In this document: in pieces, positions 22,912-35,059 of the stretch
How the letters are laid out: the number at the start of each line of letters is the position of its first letter
How positions within the stretch are numbered: position 1 is the first letter of the stretch
From: Bradysia coprophila
Taxonomy: Eukaryota > Arthropoda > Insecta > Diptera > Sciaridae
Assembly (NCBI RefSeq): GCF_014529535.1
Contig: NW_023503493.1
Coordinates: 15,284,001-15,348,000 of the forward strand
Length of the DNA stretch: 64,000 nt
Reading direction: 5' to 3'
Position numbers and translations under genes: made by a program
The notes under the pieces: generated by a model
The model's input: the letters and a program-made list of their open reading frames with translations, nothing else
Database searches by the model: none
Told to the model about the DNA's origin: nothing

Positions 22912-23869
22912 TTACAACTTCAACTTTGTTCTTCTCCAATGACGTCTCTTGGCGTTGTACCTGGAAAATGAGTAACGGAAAACTGTTAAAAATCACTGAT
23001 CGCAGGATGTTGCACAAATATTTTAAGGACTGGTAAGGTTTCTGTGTCTATTTTCACGAAACTAGAGAGTCGATTTGTGACGGCTTTGCAGCAGAATGGG
23101 ATATTTTTCATGACGGTATAAATTGACCCAATTATTTATGCGGAAATTATGGTTTAGAAAAACCTTTCCTTAAAAAAAGAAGTGTCAAAATAACCTAACA
23201 TGAAAACATATGACACTCGCCGACACTTTTGTTTTACGTAAAAGGCTAGATTATCGTTGTGATTAATGAAAATTGGATGCGCCGGCAGTGTTTTCTGTAC
23301 ACGGTCAACTGAATTACAATTGAAGTGGCGAAAATGTGAGTACGTACGTTAGAGCACAGCATAAAAACAACACGATACGAGTGCTCCATGTACTCTGTTT
23401 CACTGATTATGTTAGCGGATTGCGGCGATTTGCCTATGAGTTTGTCTAGTTCTAATTTTCCAGATAGATTTTCCACGACATAGGGCAAACATTTCTAGTT
23501 TGACCAATCAACGAATATAACCTCACAAAATGCAAGTCAAAACAACAAACGAATATCCCGGTAATTTAACAAATTTCGCGTTTGCCAAAACGCTTTGAAT
23601 CACTTCACATAAATTCACCAGTGAGATTAAATCATAGAAAAATTTGCACTTTACGAACCTGATTGTGTTTCCAGTTCTCATCCGGATCCACTGAGGAATT
23701 GAACGATTTTGTTTCAATTTCTTCGCAAGCTTTCGCTTAATTCTGAACGTCTTATGGGCTGCCTAAAATACGCAAAAGGAGGAAACGATTTTCATTAAAT
23801 TTAATTGAATTTACAGGCAGATGATGTTGATTTTATTCAATTTTACGGGAGACCGAAAAAACTTACCAT
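22912..23869 (-). CDS. RpL39: 60S ribosomal protein L39 (eL39)
   Basis: Three exons: 23869-23867 (the ATG alone, donor gtaagt), 23762-23659 and 22960-22912. The product is about 51 residues: [16 protein letters not shown], then [18 protein letters not shown], then [15 protein letters not shown] and stop. This is the full eukaryotic eL39, a small basic protein lining the ribosomal exit tunnel. The 5' UTR just upstream is pyrimidine-rich (CTTCCTCTTTCTT), as in TOP mRNAs of translation genes. Isolating the ATG in its own exon is usual for ribosomal protein genes. Intron 2 is about 700 bp, and no snoRNA boxes were obvious in it. The gene converges with CFAP263. Confidence 0.97.
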
Positions 23870-24472
23870 TGTTTACCTTTGACAGATCTTCAAGAAAGAG
23901 GAAGTGGTTATGATGTCAGTGTTGCCAATAAGAAAAAAAAACGAATTGACATGTCCCTACCGCTATTAAAGTCCCAGCTTGTATAATTTCATTCTTTTAT
24001 AACTTGAACACACCTATATGTGAACAAGGTAACATAATTTCCGTTCAATTTAAGTGCAGCGCGAGAAGTGCGAGTACCGCGAGTTGAGTTTTACAATTTA
24101 ATGATTTCTACAAAATTCCGTCAAAGTCAATGAAACACACGTTCATTGGTCAAACTAGTGTTACGTTTAATTTATATGACCCACTAAAGGCTTTAAAAAT
24201 GTTTATCCGAATGAACTAATTGAATTGGAAAGAAACTCGGGCCTATCGGTTTTGAGATAGGTCCAATATTTTTTGAAACACAAGGAACCATTTAGTTAAG
24301 AGAAAATGTCATTGAAATTGAGCTAATGTGCTCGGCTGTGCGCCACTAGCAACCTGACGTATTTGTATACTGTATACTGTTTACTGTTCATATACTTTGA
24401 GCTAAAAGTGCATTTAACGCGAAGAACAGGTATAATCAGGTCGTGTGAAATTGACTCGAACGCTTCGTAGAA

Positions 24473-24595
24473 AGCTCGACAATCAATCGGAGGTTGTATA
24501 TTTGTAGAAAACATATCAGGCTTACTGATGGAATGGAAATTCTCAAATATTTTCTACAAATAACAAATTATGCCACCATCCATTGATTGTCGAGG
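24473..24595. repeat. Short inverted repeat upstream of mRpS27
   Basis: CTCGACAATCAATCGGAGG with TATTTGTAGAAAA on the left pairs imperfectly with TTTTCTACAAATA and CCATTGATTGTCGAG on the right. It is probably a decayed miniature element in the RpL39-mRpS27 divergent spacer. Confidence 0.6.
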
Positions 24596-24870
24596 CGATT
24601 TCGAACGACCCGAAGGTCCTGACGGCAGTACGAACTACCGCTGCTAAAGACACGAACGCAGCTATTGCACCAGTTTTGTTTTGATCATGATAACGGTCAA
24701 GTTAGTTTAATTTAATTTAAAAAATTCAAAAAACTTCCCACCTTTTTAAATGAATATTTCGAATATAAATGACAGCGGCTGTCAGTTTCCATACGATTTG
24801 ACTCTAGCTGAAAGAAATATTTTTAGTAAAAAATATTCTTAAGATTTGAGTGAATCCTTGAGTCCACACA

Positions 24871-26499
24871 ATGTGGGGCCGAATACCATTTAATGTCCTG
24901 CCAAAAATCAACCGAAATTTCACACGCACGTTCCTTTCCGAATCATACAAATGTACAGAAAGTTGGAATCAACGCTTAACCTCACCGGTTCTGCAGAACA
25001 TAAATCCAGCCAATTTCTACTACGAATTGGAACAGAAGTTCCAAACTTACGGCAAAGTGAGTCCAATAGACATCGATATACTTGCCAGTAAAATATCTGA
25101 GGGTGGAGATATAGATGCCCTGGCGGATCTTATGCATAAACATCGGCTGACCGAGGAAACGTCGAACACATTGGATTCGACTGGACATTCGTTGATCCGG
25201 GCATATTTGGAAAAATTTCAGATTGACGAACTCTTACACATCTTGGACGATCGTTTGAATTACGGTGTCTTCCTGGATAGTTTCACAGCCAATATGAGTC
25301 TGGACGTATTGATAAAAAACAAGGATTTCAAGTCGGCTGCAAAAGTAGCAACACTAATTATGTTGCAGGAAGATTTTGATAACAAAATAACGCGAGCGTT
25401 ATCACTGTACGCCTGTGTGAAACACCTACAGAAACCAGAACCATTTAAAGAACCACCGCCGGCACCAGTTGTAATCGAAACTAAAACGAAGAAAAAGGTC
25501 GAAGAAGTCAAAGTTCGCGTCAAATTCCTTCGAAACTCTTACTTTGACGACCACTTCGATTTAACGGACGACAATGCCCTGGTTGGAAAGACTTTGGTGA
25601 TGGTGGGAGAATTGATTCCAGGAACAATTGGAAATTCGGCTCAACTGCTCGGCTATGGACTATATGGCAAATACGAGAAAGGGTGTGAATTTCTAGCGAA
25701 AGTTGGATCGGACGTACACACGGATGCAGTAGAAATGATGAAGACGTTCTTGCAAACCGTGAAGATTGAGGACAACGAACACTTTGCTAATTTCTATCAA
25801 AAGGTCAATGCGCTCACAGGTGGTTCGACGAATAGTTTCGAGAACGACGTAAGCAGTTTGGCGAATTCAATGGTTTCCGAAAATGAGGCAGCGGACGTAG
25901 AACTGCAGAAAAAGGTGACAATTTTGTTTGTTTTTAATATTTAGCGTCGAGTAGAAATCATACTGCAAAGAGAAGAAAAACAAAAAATCGGGAAATCGAC
26001 TTTAAAGTCACTCAGAGATTCAGGAAACAAAATCATCGGCAATCTGTCTGTCGTTATATTAGGGAAGTCTTCCGACTGTTAATGGAAAGTGTAGACTAAT
26101 TTGAGAAGGTTCTTGGAATAATCAGCCAATAGAATTGATATCGATTCCGGAAAGAAGAATATTGTCCTCTTAACCATTTAATGAATGAAACACCCTCTCG
26201 ATAATTTCCATTTTTTTTTGCAGATATATTCCGAATGGTGTGACCTAAGACAGCAAAGGCTAAAAGAGGATCTAGAGCGACTACAGCGTAAGAAACGAGT
26301 TGAAGAAATTGAACGAATTAATCAATCTATGGTCGAAGAAGAGCAAAAGTTGTGGTTCTTTGAAAACGAAGATAAAATTGATCTTCAAATCGACAGCAAA
26401 CGAATCTTCTATCATAAACGTTGGTTCGGTAAAAAGAAGAAACCCAGAACTGTGGATCAGGGTTACGTGCCGCCAGAAGTACAGAAGAAAAGGATGTAA
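24871..26499 (+). CDS. mRpS27: Mitochondrial small ribosomal subunit protein mS27
   Basis: Two exons, 24871-25914 and 26224-26499, join in phase 0 into 439 residues. The N-terminus MWGRIPFNVLPKINRNF is basic and fits a mitochondrial presequence. The helical-repeat body (ISEGGDIDALADLMHKHR, SLIRAYLEKFQIDELLHIL, VLIKNKDFKSAAKVATLIM) matches mS27, a PPR-like protein of the mitoribosome that contacts 12S rRNA and aids mitochondrial translation. The C-terminus is a charged helix (WCDLRQQRLKEDLERLQRK) ending in a basic segment and PPEVQKKRM. AATAAA lies about 40 bp past the stop. The gene is divergent from RpL39 and convergent with Nup37. Confidence 0.92.
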
Positions 26500-26949
26500 G
26501 GCCATTGCATTTCGATTAGATTTTTAGATTGGATGAAATAAAGAATTCGTTAGGTTGTTTTGAGACTTGAAGACCTTTTTTGACGCTAAATGGCCAGACC
26601 AGAACAGTTGTGAATGTCTTGAGCGTAAGTATTCTGACCTGTATAATGTCTCCTTCACGCATGGATGCAAATTTATTTTGATCGAAACCTACATAGGTTG
26701 TTTCCAATTTGACTACAACAAGAAAACCACTAGTATTGTCTCGTGAATGGCATCAACAACAGCGTAAACAGTACAAACTCTTTCAACTATAAATTCCTTC
26801 TAATCTTAACAGCGAGTTGAGATCAAATTAACAATAAATGTGGACATAGAACAGTCCTACACAAAGAAGTTTCGACCGTTGATTGGATTTTAATTGAGCA
26901 ATCATGCTGAGACGACAAACTGAAATCAACGGCCTGGGGGCACTTAAAA

Positions 26950-27130
26950 AAATAAAATAAAATGGATCGTCAAAGCGACAGCAAACGAACTTCTATCAAC
27001 GTTGGTTCGGTAAAAGAGAAAACCAAGAACAAATGATTATGAGGATAGGATTGCTTGACGTCCCAGAAGAAAAGGGAAAGGGAGTAAATTCACTGCATTC
27101 ATTGAAGAAATCGTTAGGTTGTTCTTTGAA
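26950..27130 (+). pseudogene. Decayed duplicate of the mRpS27 3' end
   Basis: GACAGCAAACGAA, then CTTCTATCA and CGTTGGTTCGGTAAAA at about 26976-27018 repeat the end of the real last exon (26390-26432). After that come CCAGAAGAAAAGG and a 3'-UTR-like segment with TCGTTAGGTTGTT, found after both copies. Small deletions and insertions break the frame, including loss of the residues between the two conserved blocks. The copy lies about 580 bp downstream of the original, directly before the Nup37 3' end. It is a local tandem duplication, not a processed copy, because UTR sequence is included and no poly(A) tract is seen. Confidence 0.75.
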
Positions 27131-27143
27131 AATTGAACACTTT

Positions 27144-28424
27144 TTATTTGGTGCTAACCTTCCAGAAACATAGTTTACGATCCGTGGCAACGCCAACATA
27201 CGGCAAACGGTAATGCCAACACAATCCTCCGAACAATTTCAACTGCGCTTCAATTTGCGGAATCTGGGATTGTAAATGCATAACTTTAAGCGTAAGATCT
27301 GGCCGACCGACGCTGGCCGTTACGTTTTCATTGTTCGATGAAAATCGTACGCATAGTCCACCATCTTCGTGAATCGATTTCGTTTCCAATGAGCGGCAAG
27401 AATTACGTAGATCCCAAAAGACAACATCTCCACCGACCAACGCAGATATTTGCAGCCGGTTTGCGGTCGACCAATCGGCACTCGTTAACGGCGATTTTCC
27501 TGTCTCCACTGACAGTACAACTTGTTGTGACGCCTGATGAATACAATCGGATGACAATTTTGATTTTGTCAATGAAGTCTACAAGCAAATTAACTTACCA
27601 CGTTATACATATGGATGATTCCTTTCTTTTCAGCTACCAAAATCTTTTCACTGTCGTCAGGATGCCATTTAACTGACATGCCAGCAGACTTTAACGGAAA
27701 TATTGAATGTTCGCTGCATTGTTCATCATTGTTAGTCCAAATTATGCACGAATTATCGTCGGACACTGACGACAAATATCGACCTTCTGGATCCCAAGCA
27801 ATGGCATTGATGTAGTTGCTATGACCTAAAAGAAACAAAGCAAGAAAATGATTTACTGGTCTCCGATGGTACAATAAAGAGTTTGCTTATAAGGAATGGA
27901 AAGCTATATTCTTGTAATCTTGTACTGCCCAAAGACCCGCGGATCTCAGACATGAGACACAAATTCGTTCGTGCCCGATAAACATAATTTTAAACTCCAT
28001 TTACCTTGAAGGATTTGCACGGTAGGCTTACTATCCAAATTGCTGCGTAATATGCGTATTTTAAAATCCACTCCAGCTGCACCCAATTTCACAACCTTCG
28101 GAATAACAGCTAGTGATGTTTCCGGTGCAAACGCAATTGAAGTGCATCGAGGCTCGTGATGAATTTCTTCCAGTGGTACCCAATCGAATGATTCGTTTTC
28201 GGAATCCTCCTTCAAAGGCATACAAATGCCAATCAAATAAGTATTAGCCAGTGGAGACAAAAACTTTGTTTTGTTTAACATACCGGAAATCTGACTATTC
28301 CCAAGATGATTTTCGATTGAACGGCGATGCAGGCCAAATTTTGTGACCATTCGTATCCGGACAATTCGAAAGCATAGATCTGTTTTCCCAAATCGATGCT
28401 ATGTGATGGGATTACCTTCTTCAT
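27144..28424 (-). CDS. Nup37: Nucleoporin Nup37
   Basis: Four exons: 28424-28284, 28209-28005, 27825-27599 and 27533-27144, joining into 320 residues (human Nup37 is about 326). It is a WD40 propeller. FAPETSLAVIPKVVKLGAAG and FKIRILRS match the family, followed by GHSNYINAIAWDPEGRYLSS, DDNSCIIW, SAGMSVKWHPDDSEKILVAE, the ADW/WDLRNS blade and a final LCFW strand. Nup37 is an outer-ring component of the Nup107-160 (Y) complex, at the nuclear pore and at kinetochores in mitosis. The stop codon TAA lies inside an AATAAA hexamer, so cleavage should fall only a short way downstream, in the mRpS27 remnant. Confidence 0.92.
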
Positions 28425-28594
28425 TTTTTTAAAAGTTTATTAAAAGAAAAATTTAAATATCAACACAGTGGTGTGCAGTGCCGCCAAAACCAATAGACGT
28501 CGTCTCTGTCAAAACACACACAGAAACTTGACATCCATTCGCTTCTACTTCGTGGGGTAGAGTATTTTATCTTTTTGTCAGTTTAAAAAGTAAA

Positions 28595-28739
28595 GCGATT
28601 GTATGCTCTCTCAGGTAGAGACAGTGAGCGCAGTGAGCACTGAGGAAACTTATTTGGAAATACAAGCCGCTAATGAATAAAAAGAAAATCCGTTACGATT
28701 AATTTGTTTGTCCGTCTCTACCTAAACGAGCATACGCAT
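28595..28739. mobile_element. Miniature inverted-repeat element
   Basis: GCGATTGTATGCTC with AGGTAGAGACAG on the left pairs with GTCTCTACCT and GAGCATACGCAT on the right. The interior is about 85 bp and noncoding. Confidence 0.65.
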
Positions 28740-28928
28740 TATGTATTTAAGTGAAAACATTGCGAAGATCAAATTGTTTCTGGATGTGGTGTCTAAAATT
28801 TCCAATTTTCTATATGTGAGCTTATGTTTTTTCATTTGTTAAACTCCAATGAGAACTGTCAAGTTGTGAATGTTTCGAGAATCGGCGCCCTGACGTTGTA
28901 CATCAATTCACTCAATTTTTAGATGAAA

Positions 28929-29046
28929 CCAAGGTATATATAGTTTGGAAGTAATGTCATATATAACCGAATCAGGTGTACGGTGGTAGGAAAGTTCCAC
29001 ACAAACGCGGCTGAATGGCATTACCTCCACACTATATCAACCTTGG
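28929..29046. mobile_element. Miniature inverted-repeat element
   Basis: CCAAGGTATATATAGTTTGG and AAGTAATGTCAT on the left pair with ATGGCATTACCTCC, ACACTATATCAA and CCTTGG on the right. No coding capacity. Confidence 0.65.
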
Positions 29047-29207
29047 ATAAAACCACTGAATGAATGAAAAACTTTAAAAAATTCGTCTGCCAAAAAAGCT
29101 ATCTTAGTGAGCTTTATGAAGAGGGTACGACTTTCCGTTGAAAAAATATGTTCTAGTGCTATGTTTAGGTATAATATGCCCCATCAAAGTTATATATCTA
29201 CATTAAG

Positions 29208-30285
29208 TGTTGGTTTCCCATGTTTTCAGGACTTGATTCAGGGGAATATCCAGAATTCATAAAACGTCTTTATCGAAAGAGACTTATCTACAGAATGATT
29301 TGTGAATGATCAGTGAATATTTGAATTATCAGCAGTCAACTAGATTGTTACTACCTAAATCTAACACACCCCCTTGATTCAAATAATCTAACACATCCCT
29401 TTAATTCAAATGATTCACACCCCCTCAACTCAATAACCCAACCATTCGTTCACATACAATTCCAAATCTATCAGAGATCGCCTGAACCCTTGAAGTGCTT
29501 CCTTTGTTCAGCCTCTTCTTCGATTCGTTTTATCGCTCATCGCATCGTATTTCCTGGTGTTATGTTACACATCAAATTGTTCCGATTTAAGTTCCACCAA
29601 TGTTACTTCCACTTCCACTGATGTAACTTCCACATTTTATTCCGCTTCAGCCTTCCGATGTAACTTCCACATCAACTTCCAATGTTAATTCCACATCAAC
29701 TTCCCCAAATCAATTCCCAAGTTCGTACTTTCATATTTCTATACCACTCATGTCCATTGCCGTTGTCAACACCTTTTACTTCCTTCCATATCCAAATTCT
29801 CCTTCGTCGATTCCTTGCGAATCACATAACTCCGGGAAATATTTTCAGTCTCCACTAGAATGTCAGCTGGACTATGGCTATTACACCACTCCCGACACCA
29901 CTGACACCGTCGGCTCCGTTCCTCCGTGATTGCGACCGTGTCTCCACTTCCACATTAATGCCAGGTTCCATACAGTTCAATCATCAATTCCACGATGATC
30001 CAAACCGCCGTACATATTTCAAGTTATCACAATCGATAAATTTCGTACATTTTACAATTTTGATTCATTCGCTTTGACCGGAACATAATTCTACCTTTCT
30101 TGTGTATCCTCCTGGGCCCATAACCTGTTGGTTTCCCATGTTTTCAGGACTTGGTTCAGAGAAATATCCAGAATTTATAAAACGTCTTTATTGAAAGAGA
30201 CTTCACAACAGAATGATTTGTGTACTGCGATCAGTGAATATTGGAATTATCAGTAGTCAACTATTGTTACTACCTAAATCTAACA
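29208..30285. mobile_element. Small LTR-type fossil (TRIM-like), about 1.08 kb
   Basis: Two direct repeats of about 160 bp (29208-29366 and 30126-30285) start TGTTGG and end CTAACA, the TG...CA rule of LTRs. They are flanked by the 5-bp duplication TTAAG (29203-29207 and 30286-30290). The interior of about 760 bp is C/T-rich (repeated ACTTCCACAT words) and has no recognisable gag, protease, RT or integrase. It is therefore a nonautonomous terminal-repeat element in miniature. The repeats are roughly 90 percent alike by eye, which suggests a moderately old insertion. The superfamily is not determined. BEL/Pao is a guess from the TGTTGG terminus. Confidence 0.8.
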
Positions 30286-30722
30286 TTAAGTATATAATAT
30301 ATATACTAATACTGCAACCTTAAGGGACCTTGTTAAAGTTGTTGTATAAAAAGAAATTTAATTGTAGAGACTTGAGGATACAGTGTGGTTTTAAGATACA
30401 GGACTTTTATAAATAACAAACTATTACATCATTTGTGGAAGATTACAAAGTTCCGAACTGAAAGTTATACCATACACAGTTATAAACTGCCAAAGAAACA
30501 AAAATTCGAATACCTAATAATTCAATCCCTCCTCGTCCACTCTCTCGAGATATCAAAATCACTTTTTCGAAAACAGCTGGTGTCTGGTGTGATATGTCAT
30601 CTATGTCATGTTCAATCAAATTTTGGAAAGTCGAAAACCACAAAAATCGATGTATGGAAAAAAGTTTTTTGTTTTAAATAATTTTGTTGTTTGCATTGCT
30701 TAAAGGCCGATATTTCACTACA

Positions 30723-33006
30723 ATGGAAGAAATTGATAATATCTTGATGCATTCATTGCGCCAGATTGGATGGTATGAGTGGAAATGATTCAGTGGAGAG
30801 TCCAACAAAAATTTTCGCCTAATGTTCGACTTTTGTTTACCAAAACTTTTAGTGATATCGATGATAATATTACAAGTCTGGCGGAATTCAGTCCGGAGAG
30901 AATCTTTGAAACCGTTTCGAAATGCCTTCTATTAATTAAACCAACACTAGAACTGCCTGTGTCTTTGCCTCCTTCGATGGCTCAACGATTCAGTGTCGCC
31001 ACACGATTATCGGAGGCGTGTGTGGTATGTAATGTTATCTTCTTTATGATAAAACCGATTTAAAGCTCACCCCACCCATTTATGCAAACAAAAAATTAAA
31101 TTAATTTATCCATTTCCCAACTCAAACAGACTGTCGGATTTCGTGGTGACATTGGCTATCAGACATTTCTTTATTCGAATATAATTGAATTGCGTCGAGT
31201 GTTGATGTTTCTGATTGAACGTCTTCCGAAAGAATCGGAAAAATTACCACCAACTCAACCGACCGATAAGCTATCGCTAATCGAACAGGACATAGCACGT
31301 AACATTAGCATTCAACTAAGTGCTTCCTGGACGCCACAGTATTGTAAAAAAGGTGCCATCACTAAAATGGGCAATGTTGTCGTGCAAAATCACCCGTTTC
31401 TTCCGCAAAACTTGAACATTCCGTTTGTAAATAAGCAAAATGTCGTCCAACAGATTCGCGAATATTGGCTGAAACGTTCGCCGACCGTATTCCAACAGAC
31501 ACAAAGCGTGAATCTGTGTGCAACGTTGGTACATAAAAATGATGTCGATCGGTTGGATGATGGTAATAAAAGTTTCGGTAAATTGCTCAACGTGTTGGGC
31601 AAACAATCGACAACAATACCGAATATTGGCGTTCGTACAACGTCCAAGGACCATCTGAGAAACATCAAATCTGTCCAGCAGTTAACACTAAACAACGTAG
31701 AAATTAAAAATCAAAATGATATTGTCACAATGCCAGAAATAAGTCCAGTAGATGCCTTGAATTTCGATATCGAAAAACTGAAACAATCCATTGAACAGTG
31801 TGTGGTGAATCGGAAGTCATTAATGTCCCGCATCAACGACATTAAGGAATTGAAAGTCAAGGAGGAGGAGATCATTGTCAAACTGAAAGAACAGCGGAAA
31901 ATAGCCGAACGAACGCACATTTTACTGGAGAATCCAGAGGTGAACATCACCAAAATGGGAAGCGTTTTGGCAGCGACAAAGGAACGGATGAAACATTTGA
32001 AAGAACAATGGGAAGAACGGAGGACACCATTGATGGAACAACTGGAACAGACACAACAGTCAACATCAAAGCAATATGTAAATTTTGTGTGGATTTTCAT
32101 TTTCTTGGAAACTAAGATTAACTTTGTGTTTCATTCACAGAGTCAAACTCGACATATCATGGACCAAATCAAATCGACGAGAGATAAGGCTGATGAAGTT
32201 TCTGAGGATCTCAAGAATAAAATCTCAGTTCACGTTCAATTAGCTAGTGAGCTCGAAAAATTGAACAACAACAACAGTAGGTGAGTTTGAGCGGTTTGTA
32301 ATAGTAGGCGTGAGAGTATCATCCTTTACCTTTTGTTATATATAAACCGCTCATCATTTCCTTGTTCCAACTTTTTTTAAATAGGAGACCTCCACTTCCA
32401 GACCAATTTCCTAAACTCTTTCACTGTTTCCTGCTAATCTCTATCCCGAACTTCGGATTTCCCGAAGTGGCAGCTCTATTCATATACTTTTCATTTACAG
32501 GAACGCTTACACATCGCGAATACTGGAGATTATTGGGAACATAAAGAAGCAGAAGAATGACATTGACAAAGTGTTGAACGATACAAGGTTATTGCAAAAG
32601 GAAATCAACAACATAACCGGTCAACTAGACCGGCAGTTCGCTGTTACAGATGATCTTATGTTTACGGTACGATTCAGCCTGTCTGACTTCGAAATTCCAA
32701 ACAAATGTTCATCTTTTTTGTCCATCATTTTAGAATGCCAAACGAGACGAGCATTCAAAACGAGCCTACAAATTTTTAGCGACCCTTCACAGCGATTGTA
32801 GTGATTTGATAGCGCTGGTGCGTGAAACTGGTGGCATAATGCGAGAGGTGCGCGATATTGAGGATCAAATTGAAAATGAGAAAAATCGAAATATTTCGTC
32901 GAATTTAGAACGTATAACGGCAGATCTGAAATTGGTGGAGAGTGAAGGTAAAGATCTTCAGGTAAAAATCAAAAAGGCTAGTGATATGAAGACCAATAAA
33001 AAGTAA
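30723..33006 (+). CDS. Ccdc22: CCDC22, subunit of the CCC (Commander) complex
   Basis: Six exons: 30723-30772, 30853-31024, 31130-32077, 32141-32280, 32501-32666 and 32734-33006, about 582 residues. [16 protein letters not shown] opens as human CCDC22 does (MEEADRILIHSLRQAG). A calponin-homology (NN-CH) domain follows, with [16 protein letters not shown] and GYQTFLYSN, then a low-complexity linker. The C-terminal coiled coils carry [40 protein letters not shown] and [19 protein letters not shown]22 pairs with CCDC93 and COMMD proteins to recycle endosomal cargo with retriever and WASH. The first donor was fixed by phase and by the homologous join IG|C-D. All introns are 63-220 bp. Confidence 0.93.
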
Positions 33007-33591
33007 AAAAAAGTAAAAATTAAAGGAAATGAAGAACAGTTTAGGTTTTACATTTATGTCGAATAAATTCCTTCTTTTCTCATTCAAGCAAAAGTGCGAA
33101 ATTATTTCGGATTTGTAGTGGCTAAATTGGATATAATTGATAGCATTTAAACGCGAACGGAAGAAGCAAAAACCTTTTTCTAATATATTCACAATTAGTT
33201 TCAATTAATTCATTTTAAGTAGAAGAAAACACAACACAATTTTCGTCATTTTAAAATTTTTTGTAAAAAAAATCGTTTGCTGCTGAATGAAAAATTTAAA
33301 ATGGAGAAAAGTGTGCCAATAAACTATGGGATTAGAACTAAATAAAATTAAAATTTACGAGAATTATTAATATATAAACAAACAAACAAATGAAAATACT
33401 ACTCAAGCTTTTAAAGTATTGTAGAAACAAATCAAATTTTCTAAATAAAAAAGTATATTTAAACTTGCCTTCTTTCAAGTCGCGGACGCCTATCAAAGTT
33501 ATTAAAAAAAAAATATAAAACAGATTTTGCGCCGATCTACGATCTAATTTTAATGAAGCGAAGACAGTGAGTCGGAGTCAGTCGACAGTCA

Positions 33592-34866
33592 GTGTGGTGT
33601 GACGAGTACTTACCAATTGATAAATGTGTACTGTATATAGTAGAGGTTCCACTTCATATAAAAGACAAAATTGCATTTTTGGACAAAGGTCTGAAAATTG
33701 AACCATCGGTAAATATGGACTTACATAGTCTAATGCGAGATGGAGTCCAAAATTTTAGTCCCTCCCCTTCCCTCCTATCACTTTAAAGTTTTCGGTGCAA
33801 AGGTAGGTTTGATGAATTATTGTGAAGTCGCCATGACTCCTACTATAGCTATATATAGCTCAAATGAGAGAGGAAAGTCCAGTTTTTTTTTAATTAGTTT
33901 TCCGAATTTTCTATTTTCATGTGACTTTTCCGAGCTTTCCCCAATGTCAGAAAAAAAAGTTTAGTTTCAAAATGAGATAACTCGTGAAATAAATTTTTTT
34001 TAAAAGAAACGATTTTGCGAGGAATTGTTCGTTCCTGGTCACCAATCACCCATAGTAGCCATGTGCGGATTAGGAGGCAAAGGGAAAACTCAGCTCGTAC
34101 GGAAGTTTATTGACCTAAACCACATACATTACACCTACATTATTTGGATCAACTCCGAAGAATATAGTTCAATGTTGAGTCGGTTTGAGGAAGTGGCAAC
34201 AAATTGACGACCATTTTAGGGGAGGACGATCTGGTAATTGCATGGTAAACTCTGTAAATTCGTCACGGCAAACCCGTACTATTACCTGGCTAAAATTAAT
34301 AAGGTGCTCGAATTGTACCTCGAGGTTTATGAAAAACAAAAAGTTCTCTTAGAAGAAAATCATCTAGACATTCTAAACTGTACCATGAATATTCCGTGTA
34401 CCATTTGGAGAGATATTCGGAGGCACTCCAAATGCACCAAAACGTTTATGTAATGAAAAAGAAAGTCCTAGGAGAACATCATCAAGATACACTCATTTGC
34501 ATGTTAAATGTTGGCCTTACCCAGATTAAACTGGGGAATTTTTCTGAAGCTTTAAAAATCAACCAGGAAGCTCACGAAAAACAAAAGATTGTCTTAGGAA
34601 ATAATCATCCAGATACTATTCATAGTAAAGCGAATATTGCGGCCACATACTATCACATGGAGAAATTTTGGGTGGCACTCGAAATGTTTCAAGAATGATA
34701 GATTGAATTGGGAAAAGATCATCAACAAACACTTGAAACTAAGTGGGACATCGCTAATTCGTTGAGTAAACTGGGAAAATTGTATGAGGCTCTCAAAATA
34801 CATCAAGCAGTTTATGAGAAACAAAAAATTGTGTTGGGAGAAGATCATCCACATCTGTACATCTGA
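33592..34866 (+). pseudogene. Broken NB-ARC plus tetratricopeptide (kinesin-light-chain-like TPR) gene
   Basis: A short 5' part (33740-33802, MESKILVPPLPSYHF, donor gtaggt) is followed after acceptor gcgag (about 34020) by an NTPase start: PIVAMCGLGGKGKTQLVRKF, with the Walker A motif GLGGKGKT, and YTYIIWINSE. A stop at about 34205 ends it. Beyond lie at least four TPR units of about 42 residues, of the type YSEALxMHQxVYxxKKxVLGExHxDT, in different frames with further stops (about 34449, 34698 and 34864). Most of the NB-ARC domain is missing. Intact relatives are STAND-type NTPases whose TPRs sense ligands. Such families are common in bacteria and fungi and patchy in arthropods. It appears to be a dead or severely truncated copy. 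Confidence 0.75.
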
Positions 34867-35059
34867 CATTGTTTCGATGATTCCTTAAAATTTTCCGATT
34901 TTTTCGAAAAAAAATTTAAAAAAAAATCGCTGACGTATAATGCACATTAAATTGATAAAACGAAATTATTTGACAGAGTTTTTTTTTAAAAAAAAACGTT
35001 AAGTTCGTCCCGTTGACATAAATGGTTAAATTGCTGAAGTTGGATACAAATTATAGCGA

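Noticed and set aside
23246-23488. 80-codon frame inside RpL39 intron 2 starting [17 protein letters not shown]
   Set aside because: It lies within the intron on the coding strand and matches nothing recognisable. RpL39 exons 2 and 3 join perfectly without it.
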